From contig JBMOLU010000081.1 of NCBI GenBank assembly GCA_049325275.1, forward strand, positions 62,001 to 126,000: a DNA stretch of 64,000 nt, given 5' to 3'. Positions 41,656 to 48,698 of this stretch are shown one piece after another (within the stretch, counting starts at the first letter, position 1; each line of letters starts with the position of its first letter). This stretch comes from CAIQJJ01 sp049325275 (GTDB lineage Bacteria; Chloroflexota; Anaerolineae; Anaerolineales; UBA4823). The notes beneath the pieces were generated by a model that worked only from the letters and a program-made list of their open reading frames with translations, was not told the DNA's origin and did no database searches. A program made the translations under genes and the position numbers.

Positions 41656-41954
41656 ATCGCGACAAGCTGCTGCCGTACCATTTCCAGCAGGCGTTCTGGC
41701 GGTTCCAGGCAGGAGACAAAAATGGTCATGTCGTTCGTGGCAGCATCCATTTGTGTGCCGAGGAGAAGTGCTTTTACCCCAGGGTGGATTTTTCGCAACA
41801 GCGCCAGCCCTTGCGCGATTGTGCAGCCGGGCAAATCACCATCGAGCAAGATCACCCCTGGGCGGCGTTTTTCTGCCAGGGTTAGCAGTTCATCCCAGCA
41901 ATCGGCAGTGCATAGCATTACGCCGGGCAAACGCGTGCGCAGTAGAAGCGCCAA
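41643..41954 (-). pseudogene. N-terminally truncated receiver domain
   Basis: 103 codons encode the rear two-thirds of a response-regulator receiver domain: the phosphoacceptor strand 'PGVILLDGDLPG' and the later 'FVSCLEPPERLLEMVRQQL'. The first beta strand with its acidic pair is missing. An in-frame TAG lies two codons before the first possible start, and repeat copy 7 begins 26 bases upstream of it. No output domain follows. A functional protein is unlikely. Confidence 0.6.
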
Positions 41955-41979
41955 AGTTGCCTAGGTGATGGGCGGTTAC

Positions 41980-42054
41980 ACTGACCACTTGACCAGCTTG
42001 GATCTTGGCCGACAGGCCAAATCCAACTCCCCCCTCGGCGGGGGAGTTCTCATT
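41980..42054 (+). repeat. dispersed two-hairpin repeat, copy 7
   Basis: It reads CTGACCACTTGACCAGCTTG, GATCTTGGCCGACAGGCCAA, then AACTCCCCCCTCGGCGGGGG and AGTTCTCATT. It separates the truncated receiver gene from the CoA-ligase-like gene. Confidence 0.85.
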
Positions 42055-42107
42055 TCACAGGCTGTATTATCAAGCCAGAAAATTACCCAACTCAAGGAGA
42101 TTATCCC

Positions 42108-43487
42108 ATGACCTCTTTCAACTTCCTTTCTATCGCCCTCGACGCCCGCCGCATCACCCGCGGCGCGCCTGAACTGCTGGCTGCCCGCCAGCGCGAACGC
42201 CTGAACGAACTGGTATCCTTCGCCCGCGCCCACTCGCGCTTCTATGCTGAAAAGTATCGCGGCCTGCCCGAAACCATCACCGATGTGCGCCAACTGCCGC
42301 CCGTCACCAAGCCCGAACTGATGGAACACTTCGACGAGGTCATCACCGACCCGGCGGTGCGCAAGGCCGACGTGCAAAAGCATATCGCCGACCTGGGCAA
42401 CCTCGGCAAGCCCTTCCTGGGCAAATACATGGTCTGGACGACCTCCGGCACGACCGGCACGCCGGGCATTTTTCTGGAAGACAAGAACTGGGAGGCCGTC
42501 ATCAGCGCTGTCAACGTGCTGCGCATCGGCGGCGAGTGGTACAACGGGGATGTGATCAAAGGGATGATGAAAGCCGGGGGCAACAGCGCCTCGGTCTTTG
42601 CCGGGAATGGTCACTTTTTTGGTGTAACGATGCTCGAACGCCAGCGCCAATCCAACCGCTCACGCGCCAAACGCATCCAACTGATCCCGGTCACGCTGCC
42701 GATCAGCGAAATCGTCCAGCGCCTGAACGCTTTACAGCCGGCCATGTTCGCCGGGTACGCCAGCGCCCTCGGCCTTCTCGCTCAGGAACAACTCGAAGGG
42801 CGGCTGAACATCCACCCATCCATCGTGATCAGCTCCGCCGAACCGCTCTCCGACGAAAACCGGGCGTTGATCCAGCAAGCCTTTGGCGTGCCGCCGCGCA
42901 ACAACTACGGCTGCTCCGAAGGCGGCGTGATGGGTTACGAGTGCAAACAGGGCCACATGCACCTCAATGCCGACTGGGTGCTCTTTGAACCGGTGGACGC
43001 CGCCCACCAGCCCATCCCCGCCGGGCAGCTCTCCGACCGGACGCTGATCACCAACCTGGCGAATCGCGTCATGCCGATCATCCGCTACGAGTTGGGCGAC
43101 CGCGTCAGCCTGTCGCCTGAAGCCTGTTCTTGCGGCATCACCCTGCCGGTGGTCAATGTGGAGGGGCGCACCGATGAGGTTTTGCGCTTCACGGCGGCGG
43201 GTGGGCAGGTCATTCCCGTTCTGCCGCTGGCGCTCTGGTCGGTGCTCAAGGAAACGCCCGGCGTGCTACGCTTCCAGGCCATCCAGACTGCGCCGGATCT
43301 GTTGAAAATCCGCCTGGAGGCCAAACGCGCCGAGGAGGACGCGCCCACCTGGGAGCGGGTCTACGCCAACGCCCGCGCCTATTTTGCCAGCCAGGGCCTG
43401 GGCAATGTAACCATCACCCGCGCTCCCGAGCCGCCGATGCGCGACCCCAAGAGCGGCAAGTTCCGCAATGTGTGGATGGCAAAATAA
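42108..43487 (+). CDS. phenylacetate-CoA ligase-like adenylate-forming enzyme (PaaK/CapK type)
   Basis: A 459-residue member of the AMP-forming ligase superfamily. The phosphate loop is 'VWTTSGTTGTPGIFLED', followed by 'SSAEPLSDENRALIQQAFGVPPRNNYGCSEGG' (A4/A5 region) and 'LITNLANRVMPIIRYELGDRVSL' (A7-like). The C-terminal lid contains 'VEGRTDEVLRF'. It would activate a carboxylate with ATP; the acid is unknown. The ATG at 42108 has AAGGAG upstream. No other phenylacetate genes are nearby, so a role in cell-surface or secondary metabolism is equally possible. Confidence 0.85.
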   Translation: MTSFNFLSIALDARRITRGAPELLAARQRERLNELVSFARAHSRFYAEKYRGLPETITDVRQLPPVTKPELMEHFDEVITDPAVRKADVQKHIADLGNLGKPFLGKYMVWTTSGTTGTPGIFLEDKNWEAVISAVNVLRIGGEWYNGDVIKGMMKAGGNSASVFAGNGHFFGVTMLERQRQSNRSRAKRIQLIPVTLPISEIVQRLNALQPAMFAGYASALGLLAQEQLEGRLNIHPSIVISSAEPLSDENRALIQQAFGVPPRNNYGCSEGGVMGYECKQGHMHLNADWVLFEPVDAAHQPIPAGQLSDRTLITNLANRVMPIIRYELGDRVSLSPEACSCGITLPVVNVEGRTDEVLRFTAAGGQVIPVLPLALWSVLKETPGVLRFQAIQTAPDLLKIRLEAKRAEEDAPTWERVYANARAYFASQGLGNVTITRAPEPPMRDPKSGKFRNVWMAK

Positions 43488-43527
43488 CCTGCCTGACTGC
43501 CGAAAAATTCATCCTGGAGGTACGCAA

Positions 43528-44778
43528 ATGTTCAAATCACTTTTGATCTTTCTTAGCCGCCTGCTGGCCTTTTTGCTGGCGCTGATTTTGTGCTTGCCTA
43601 TCTTGTTGCTGCCGCAAGCCACCGCCGTCCCGGCCTGGGTCTGGGTTCCGCTGGCAGCGGTTGACCTGGGGCTGCTGGTCGCCTTTTTCTGGATCAAACC
43701 CGCCGGGAAAGCGACTTTCGTTTCATTGGTTGGCATCCTGGGTGTTGCGGTCCTGGCCGTCGCCGCCTCGCAGGCTTTTGCCATGACGCCGCCCATCCTC
43801 GGTGCGGATGGCAAGCCCCTGCCCGGCAGCATCGCCACGCTCGAAACGGTCACGCTCAACGGCAGCCAGCAGTGGATTTCGATCCGCGGCCACGATATTT
43901 CCAAACCCGTGCTGCTGTTCCTGGCCGGCGGCCCCGGCGGCAGCCAACTGACTACCGAGCGCTTTGCCCTGGGTGGGTTGGAGCAGCATTTCGTCGTTGT
44001 CAACTGGGAACAGCCCGGCGCGGGCAAGTCCTTCGACGCCGTAGACCGCGCCACCCTGACCCCGGAGCGCTATATCCAGGATGCCCACGCCCTGGTGACT
44101 TTGCTGAAAATGCGCTTCGACCAGGAAAAGGTGTATGTGCTGGGCGAATCGTGGGGCAGCACGCTGGGCATCTGGCTCGTCCAGCGCTACCCCGATGATT
44201 TCCACGCCTTCATCGGCACCGGGCAGATGGTGGCCTTCCTTGAAACTGATCTGATGTGCTATGAGTTTGCCCTGGATTGGGCGCATCAGCGCGGCGACAG
44301 CGCCAAAGTGGAAGCGCTGACGAAACAAGGACCGCCGCCCTACTACGGCCCCGGTATGGCCTGGAAGGAAGTCGCCTACCTGACGGACACCTTCGCCTAC
44401 ATGAACCAGAACCCGGCCATCCGTGATAACGGCTTCAACACCTGGCGCGACCTGGCCGCCCCCGAATACGGCCTGTACGACAAGGTCAGTTGGTTCCGCG
44501 GCGTGCTGGAAACGCTGGATGTGGTCTATCCCCAACTGTGGGAGGTGGATTTCCGCCAGCAGGCCACCACGCTGGATGTTCCCGTCTACTTCCTGATTGG
44601 CCGCCATGACATCAACGCCCCAACCGTGCTGACCGAGCAATACTACGCCGTCCTCGAAGCCCCGCATAAGGAAATCGTCTGGTTCGAGTACTCTGGGCAC
44701 AACCCCTGGGTGAGCGAATCGGCGCGCTTTGTGGAGGAGATGGTCAAGACCGTGCTGGCGCAAACGCAGCAACCCTAG
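43528..44778 (+). CDS. membrane-anchored alpha/beta hydrolase
   Basis: A 416-residue protein. Three N-terminal helices ('LLIFLSRLLAFLLALILCLPILLL', 'PLAAVDLGLLVAFFW', 'LVGILGVAVLAVAASQAFA') precede an extracellular hydrolase domain: 'PVLLFLAGGPGGSQLTTERF', 'VVNWEQPGAGKSFD', nucleophile 'VLGESWGSTLG', acid region 'FLIGRHDINAPT' and histidine 'WFEYSGHNPWVSE'. It resembles proline iminopeptidase-like enzymes. The ATG at 43528 has TGGAGG upstream. It follows the ligase gene in the same direction and ends directly at repeat copy 8. Confidence 0.87.
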   Translation: MFKSLLIFLSRLLAFLLALILCLPILLLPQATAVPAWVWVPLAAVDLGLLVAFFWIKPAGKATFVSLVGILGVAVLAVAASQAFAMTPPILGADGKPLPGSIATLETVTLNGSQQWISIRGHDISKPVLLFLAGGPGGSQLTTERFALGGLEQHFVVVNWEQPGAGKSFDAVDRATLTPERYIQDAHALVTLLKMRFDQEKVYVLGESWGSTLGIWLVQRYPDDFHAFIGTGQMVAFLETDLMCYEFALDWAHQRGDSAKVEALTKQGPPPYYGPGMAWKEVAYLTDTFAYMNQNPAIRDNGFNTWRDLAAPEYGLYDKVSWFRGVLETLDVVYPQLWEVDFRQQATTLDVPVYFLIGRHDINAPTVLTEQYYAVLEAPHKEIVWFEYSGHNPWVSESARFVEEMVKTVLAQTQQP

Positions 44779-44850
44779 CCACCTGACCAGTCCGAATCTT
44801 GGCCGATAGGCCATGATCAACTTCCCCCCCCGGCGGGGGAGTTTTCTTTT
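44777..44850 (+). repeat. dispersed two-hairpin repeat, copy 8
   Basis: It begins at the hydrolase stop codon with GCCACCTGACCAGTCCGAAT, continues CTTGGCCGATAGGCCATG and ends with AACTTCCCCCCCCGGCGGGG and GAGTTTTCTTTT. Confidence 0.85.
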
Positions 44851-44871
44851 GGGCTGGCTATACTGTGAAAA

Positions 44872-45471
44872 GTGATTTCTCTCCTCCTTTGCGCCGGGGA
44901 CTGGTTCCGGGCAAACCGGCCCCCGGCAAAGCCATCATTCATTCTCAAGGCAGGCTACGTTTTTTCAGAGAGCGTTTTGCACCACTATGGGCTAACTGGC
45001 GCGGAGCCATACATTTGCCCGGTCAAATCGCAGGCCATCCAGGTCAGCCAGGTGGCAGTTCCCGATGTTCACGCCGGTGACATTGAGACCGCAACCATCT
45101 ACCATTTCTACCCGGAACTGGTGGATGTTGAAAAGGCCCGCTCGCTGCCCCCCACCCAGTTGGGCGATGACAAAATCATCGCCTGGCTCTTGGGCGGCGT
45201 GGCAGTAGACTTCCTGGTTGGACGCTGGACGCGCCCGCACGAGGATATTGACCTGAACACCTTCGCCGAATTTCGCGTCGATTTGACCTGCGAACTCCAC
45301 CAGATTGACTACCACACCTCCGATTCAGGCTGGCTGACGCACTGGTACCAACAGGGCAGCAACCGCTTCATCGAGCTTGTTTTCCTGGAACATGACCTGC
45401 GCCTGTTCGAAACGCTGATTGCACCAGCCCAACTGAATCAACTCCGCATAATGGCAAAGAGGAAACCGTGA
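44872..45471 (+). CDS. nucleotidyltransferase-domain protein with unrelated front part
   Basis: A 199-residue frame. From about residue 103 it has the fold of small aminoglycoside/lincosamide nucleotidyltransferases ('WLLGGVAVDFLVGRWTRPHEDIDLNTF' with GG...DxD, then 'YHTSDSGWLTHWYQQGSNRFIELVFLEHD'). Residues 25-100 ('LKAGYVFSESVLHHYGLTGAEPYICPVKSQAI') belong to no part of that family I know and look like a piece of a winged-helix protein. It may be a gene fusion created by recombination, since it follows repeat copy 8. Translation overlaps the methyltransferase start (GTGA). Confidence 0.55.
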   Translation: MISLLLCAGDWFRANRPPAKPSFILKAGYVFSESVLHHYGLTGAEPYICPVKSQAIQVSQVAVPDVHAGDIETATIYHFYPELVDVEKARSLPPTQLGDDKIIAWLLGGVAVDFLVGRWTRPHEDIDLNTFAEFRVDLTCELHQIDYHTSDSGWLTHWYQQGSNRFIELVFLEHDLRLFETLIAPAQLNQLRIMAKRKP

Positions 45472-46250
45472 CCACTTTTCCCTATCCCAAATCCAACCGT
45501 TACACCGACCTAGCCGCCATCTACACTGAATGCAGCGGCCCCGGCGGGCTGCGCCTAACCGAGTTTATGGCCGAAAAGATGGGCCTGCGCCCCACCGCGC
45601 GCCTGCTCGACATCGGCATCGAGCGCGGCTACCAGACCTGCTTCCTGGCAAAAGAATATGGCGTGCAGGTTATCGGCCTCGACCCGGATGATGACCGGAC
45701 CGACGGCCTCCCACACATCGAACACTTGTCACGCAACGCCCGCGCCTGGGGCGTGGAAAACCAGGTCATCGGGCTGAAATTGGGTGTGCCGGAAACCCAT
45801 TTCGCCGCCAACACTTTCGATTTTGTCCACTCCACCACCACGCTGGAAATGGTGCGCGGCTTCTTTGGCGCGGGGTTCTATCAAAAGTGCCTGGATGAGA
45901 TTTTCCGCATTCTGCGTCCCGGCGGCATCTTTGGCCTGGGCGAACCCATGCACCTGGATGTGCCCATCCCCGCCGACCTGTCCATCTACGCCAGCGGCGA
46001 GGGCGCCGGCCCCGAAGGCTGGGCCAAATGCTTCGCCACCATCACCGAGACAGAATCCGCCTGCCACGCCGCCGGTTTCGAGATCCTCGAAGCTGCCTAC
46101 GCTCCCGACTCCTGGCTCTGGTGGGACGAGTTCAGCCGCAATGACCCTTACTGCAAAGCCAACCCCGAAGGCGAAGCCAAAATCATCCAACAGGATGGCG
46201 GGCGCTGGTTGAGTTATGGGTACGTGATTGCCCGCAAGCCAATGGCTTGA
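45468..46250 (+). CDS. class I SAM-dependent methyltransferase
   Basis: A 260-residue methyltransferase. Motif I 'ARLLDIGIERGYQTCFLAKEYG' has an unusual Glu-Arg in place of the usual small residues of DxGxGxG. The SAM-ligand Asp is in 'VIGLDPDDD', motif II in 'FAANTFDFVHSTTTLEMVRGFF' and motif III in 'ILRPGGIFGLGEPM'. The late 'YAPDSWLWWDEF' and 'WLSYGYVIARKP' suit small-molecule methyltransferases (UbiE-like). The GTG start overlaps the previous stop by 4 bases, indicating coupling. Confidence 0.8.
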   Translation: MTTFPYPKSNRYTDLAAIYTECSGPGGLRLTEFMAEKMGLRPTARLLDIGIERGYQTCFLAKEYGVQVIGLDPDDDRTDGLPHIEHLSRNARAWGVENQVIGLKLGVPETHFAANTFDFVHSTTTLEMVRGFFGAGFYQKCLDEIFRILRPGGIFGLGEPMHLDVPIPADLSIYASGEGAGPEGWAKCFATITETESACHAAGFEILEAAYAPDSWLWWDEFSRNDPYCKANPEGEAKIIQQDGGRWLSYGYVIARKPMA

Positions 46251-46261
46251 CCCATCTCAAA

Positions 46262-46294
46262 AACTCCACGAATTTCTTATCGTGGAGTTTTTGT
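46262..46294 (+). terminator. terminator after the methyltransferase
   Basis: AAAACTCCACGA and TCGTGGAGTTTT pair around ATTTCTTA, followed by T residues. It differs from the dispersed repeat. Confidence 0.85.
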
Positions 46295-46372
46295 TTCGCG
46301 CCAGAGGTTGTGATATAACTCAAACATTGTTTGAAACTCCGTTTGACACAAAAAGGAGTTGAAACAAAATCC

Positions 46373-47037
46373 ATGTCTCTGTTCTTTTTCCTTCTCACGA
46401 TATTGGCCGGGTTGACCATCCCACTGTTACCGATCCTGGCCGGGTTCTTTCCACGCCTGGGGCTCACACCGCTCAAGCTGGCCCATCATGCGGGGTTCGA
46501 TTGGCGCAGGCGCTTGCCGCCTGGTTCTTTGCGCTGCTGACGCTTTGGACGAGTAACTTTGGTTGGGGCTGGCTGGCGGTGTTGGTTGCAGTGTGGTTCA
46601 GCTTTGTGGCGGCCAACTTTTATTCTGAGCGGGTCTTTGTCGCCCTGGAACAGCCTGAGCGCGCCCAAAGCGGATTGGCCGATTCCGCGCCGGTGCTGGC
46701 TGCCGCAGTTAGGAACGAAGTCGTCGCTTACCCCCTGGAAACATTGGTCCATTGTAATTTCTTTATGCTTTTCGATGGCTTCAGGAGCAAGCTTGTTATA
46801 CGACCTGAAACTCAAGAGGTTGAAAACGAGGCCAAGGCTTCAAGCTGTGTTGATTCTGTCTTGTTGCCAGTGGCTATCTATAAGCTTGAGCTTCATTTTT
46901 GGCCCGAAGCTTTTCTGAATGGCCCGGATAACATCCGGAAGTTGTACGAGTTTATACTGCCGGCATTATTTTTTCCTTTAGCGTTATTTATGATCGTTGA
47001 AGCAATCATTTATCGAAGAAGGAATATGAGTAGCTAA
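46373..47037 (+). pseudogene. frameshifted hypothetical membrane protein
   Basis: The first frame starts at ATG 46373 (MSLFFFLLTILAGLTIPLLPILAGFFPRLG) and would continue as 'AHHAGFD', but from about 46501 the sensible reading lies in another frame ('LAQALAAWFFALLTLWTSNFGWGWLAVLVAVWF...'). One missing base in GATTGGCGCAG (expected GAT-CTG-GCG-CAG) joins both. The joined protein would have four or five helices and end in 'RRRNMSS'. No family is recognised. Confidence 0.5.
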
Positions 47038-47265
47038 TCGAGAATCACCCCGCTGCACGTTTTTCGATTCGGCGCTATACTGAAAGGCAGAAAATAAACA
47101 GAAACGCCGAAAGTGCCAAAACACTCCCGGCATCCGTCCCGGTGAAGGGACATTCCACGCGGTCGCTCGCGTGGTTTGGAAAGATCGTAACACATCCAGG
47201 CCGCTCGCGCAAATGCTGTGAGCGGCTTTTGATACTGACTCTCCATCCACTATCAAACAACCAAC
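47038..47265. other. intergenic leader-like region upstream of the hsdM relic
   Basis: A CTATACT hexamer context at 47075-47081 resembles the -10 elements found at 51950 and 52631. Downstream, several short stems occur (for example CACGCGGTCGCTCGCGTG at 47155-47172). No gene is supported. Confidence 0.4.
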
Positions 47266-47850
47266 ATGACCTTTGCCTCCCCCATCTCCCAAGACGAAAT
47301 CAACACCATCCTCTGGAAAGCCTGCGACACCTTCCGCGGCACCGTCGACCCATCCGAGTACAAGAACTACATCCTGGTCATGCTGTTCTTGAAATACGTC
47401 TCACGTGCGGCGCGATCACTACGACGCCTACCGCCAGCAGTTCGGCGACGACGAGGAACGCATCCGCCGCCGCATGGGACGTGAGAAGTTCAAGCGCCCC
47501 GCAGGCACGGACTCTACGCCCTCTACGAGCAGCGCAACGCCACCAATCTGGGCGAGCTGATCGACATCGCCCTGGCCAAGATCGAAGAATCCAACATCGA
47601 GAAGCTGCAAGGCGTCTTCCGCAACATCAGCTTCAACTCCGAAGCCGCCCCCGGCCAGACCAAACAGCGCAACATGCGCCTGAAGAACCTGCTGCAAGAT
47701 TTCGCCGACCCGCACCTCGACTACACCATCGTCCACGAGATGTGCCACCTGGCCGAACACAATCACAGCGGCGAATTCTACGCCCTGCTCAGCCGCATCA
47801 TGCCCGATTGGGAAGCGCGGCGTGAGATGTTGAATGTGATGGAGTTTTAG
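47266..47850 (+). pseudogene. type I methyltransferase (HsdM) front fused to a YgjP-like metallopeptidase tail
   Basis: It starts with an HsdM N-terminus ('ISQDEINTILWKACDTFRGTVDPSEYKNYILVMLFLKYVS'). A frameshift near 47400 moves the reading to 'DHYDAYRQQFGDDEERIRRRMGREKFKRP', a further one near 47500 to 'LYALYEQRNATNLGELIDIALAKIEESNIEKLQGVFRNISFNSEA' and 'LKNLLQDFADPHLD', all HsdM-like in the right order. Directly after this the frame becomes 'YTIVHEMCHLAEHNHSGEFYALLSRIMPDWEARREMLN', the zinc-binding C-terminus of a YgjP/DUF45 metallopeptidase (HExxH plus His). The methylase catalytic domain, HsdS and HsdR are absent. Confidence 0.8.
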
Positions 47851-47858
47851 AAAAAGAC

Positions 47859-48698
47859 ATGCCAGAAGAGATACACCAGCAAGCCGGCGACAATGCCATC
47901 CAGATCGGCCAGGCACGTGACGTACACATCTATCAATCTCCGCCCAAAAAGCCGCGCCAACCCAAAGAAAAACAGCCTCCACAGGAAAAGAAAAGCATCC
48001 TCAACCCCTTTGGCCTGCGCGGCCGCCTGGAAGATCCCGCTCACTATCTTGTGCGCCAGCCGCTGAGCGACGAAATCTTGAACGAACTGCGCAAGGGCGT
48101 TAGCTTATCGATCGTCGGCGAGTCGCAAAGCGGCAAGTCTTCGCTGCTGTGGTACCTCTGCCAGATCGGACCGGTTGTTCTGGACCGCCCCCCAGAGGAT
48201 TTCGTGCGTCTGGATATGGAGTTGCTCCAAAGTGAAGATGCGTTATTCCAACACCTGTGCGAAATTCTCTCTGTGCCCAACTGCCGTGGCTTTGCCTTGG
48301 GACGAGCGCTGCGCGGTCGCAAGGTAGTGCTGTGCCTGGACGAGATCGAACGCATGACCTGGGCTGGTTTCACCGCCGACGTGCGTAGCGAATTACGGGG
48401 CCTGGCCGACGGCGCTCAAGCACCACTGACACTCGTCATCACCAGCCGGACCCCGCTCGACAGCCTGTTTCCTGACAGCCAGTTGATGACCTCCCCATTG
48501 GCTGGGTTATGTACGCAAGTGAGCATCCCGCCGTTTACGCTTCCTGAAACGCGCCGCCTGGTTGAGCAGTACCTGGCCGACAGCGGCCTGAAATTCCCGA
48601 AGAGCGCAATCGAGCGCGCCTGGCAGCAGTCCGCCGGGCATCCGGCCAGATTGCAACAAGAACTCAAAGTAGCCTTCGCCCACCTTTTCCATGCCTAG
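47859..48698 (+). CDS. P-loop NTPase with short N-terminal tag, first gene of a two-NTPase module
   Basis: A 279-residue soluble protein. Residues 1-25 ('EIHQQAGDNAIQIGQARDVHIYQ') form a short polar tag, followed by a Pro/Lys/Gln-rich linker to about residue 50. The ATPase domain has Walker A 'SIVGESQSGKSSLLWYL' (about 84-100), Walker B 'KVVLCLDEIERMTW' (about 155-168), a sensor-like 'PLTLVITSRTPL' and a C-terminal helical part with 'PETRRLVEQYLADSGLKFP' and 'AWQQSAGHPARLQQEL'. This order is typical of the STAND/AAA-like NTPases with a lid that ends in GHP. The stop lies 8 bases inside the next gene. A role in sensing or defence is inference from partner and context. Confidence 0.8.
   Translation: MPEEIHQQAGDNAIQIGQARDVHIYQSPPKKPRQPKEKQPPQEKKSILNPFGLRGRLEDPAHYLVRQPLSDEILNELRKGVSLSIVGESQSGKSSLLWYLCQIGPVVLDRPPEDFVRLDMELLQSEDALFQHLCEILSVPNCRGFALGRALRGRKVVLCLDEIERMTWAGFTADVRSELRGLADGAQAPLTLVITSRTPLDSLFPDSQLMTSPLAGLCTQVSIPPFTLPETRRLVEQYLADSGLKFPKSAIERAWQQSAGHPARLQQELKVAFAHLFHA

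Noticed and set aside
20600..45000. Repeat-ended genes as an integron cassette array.
   Set aside because: No GTTRRRY core or attC-type R/L boxes, no integrase in the window, mixed gene orientation and very long genes (>3 kb). The cassette-like look is kept only as an open idea.
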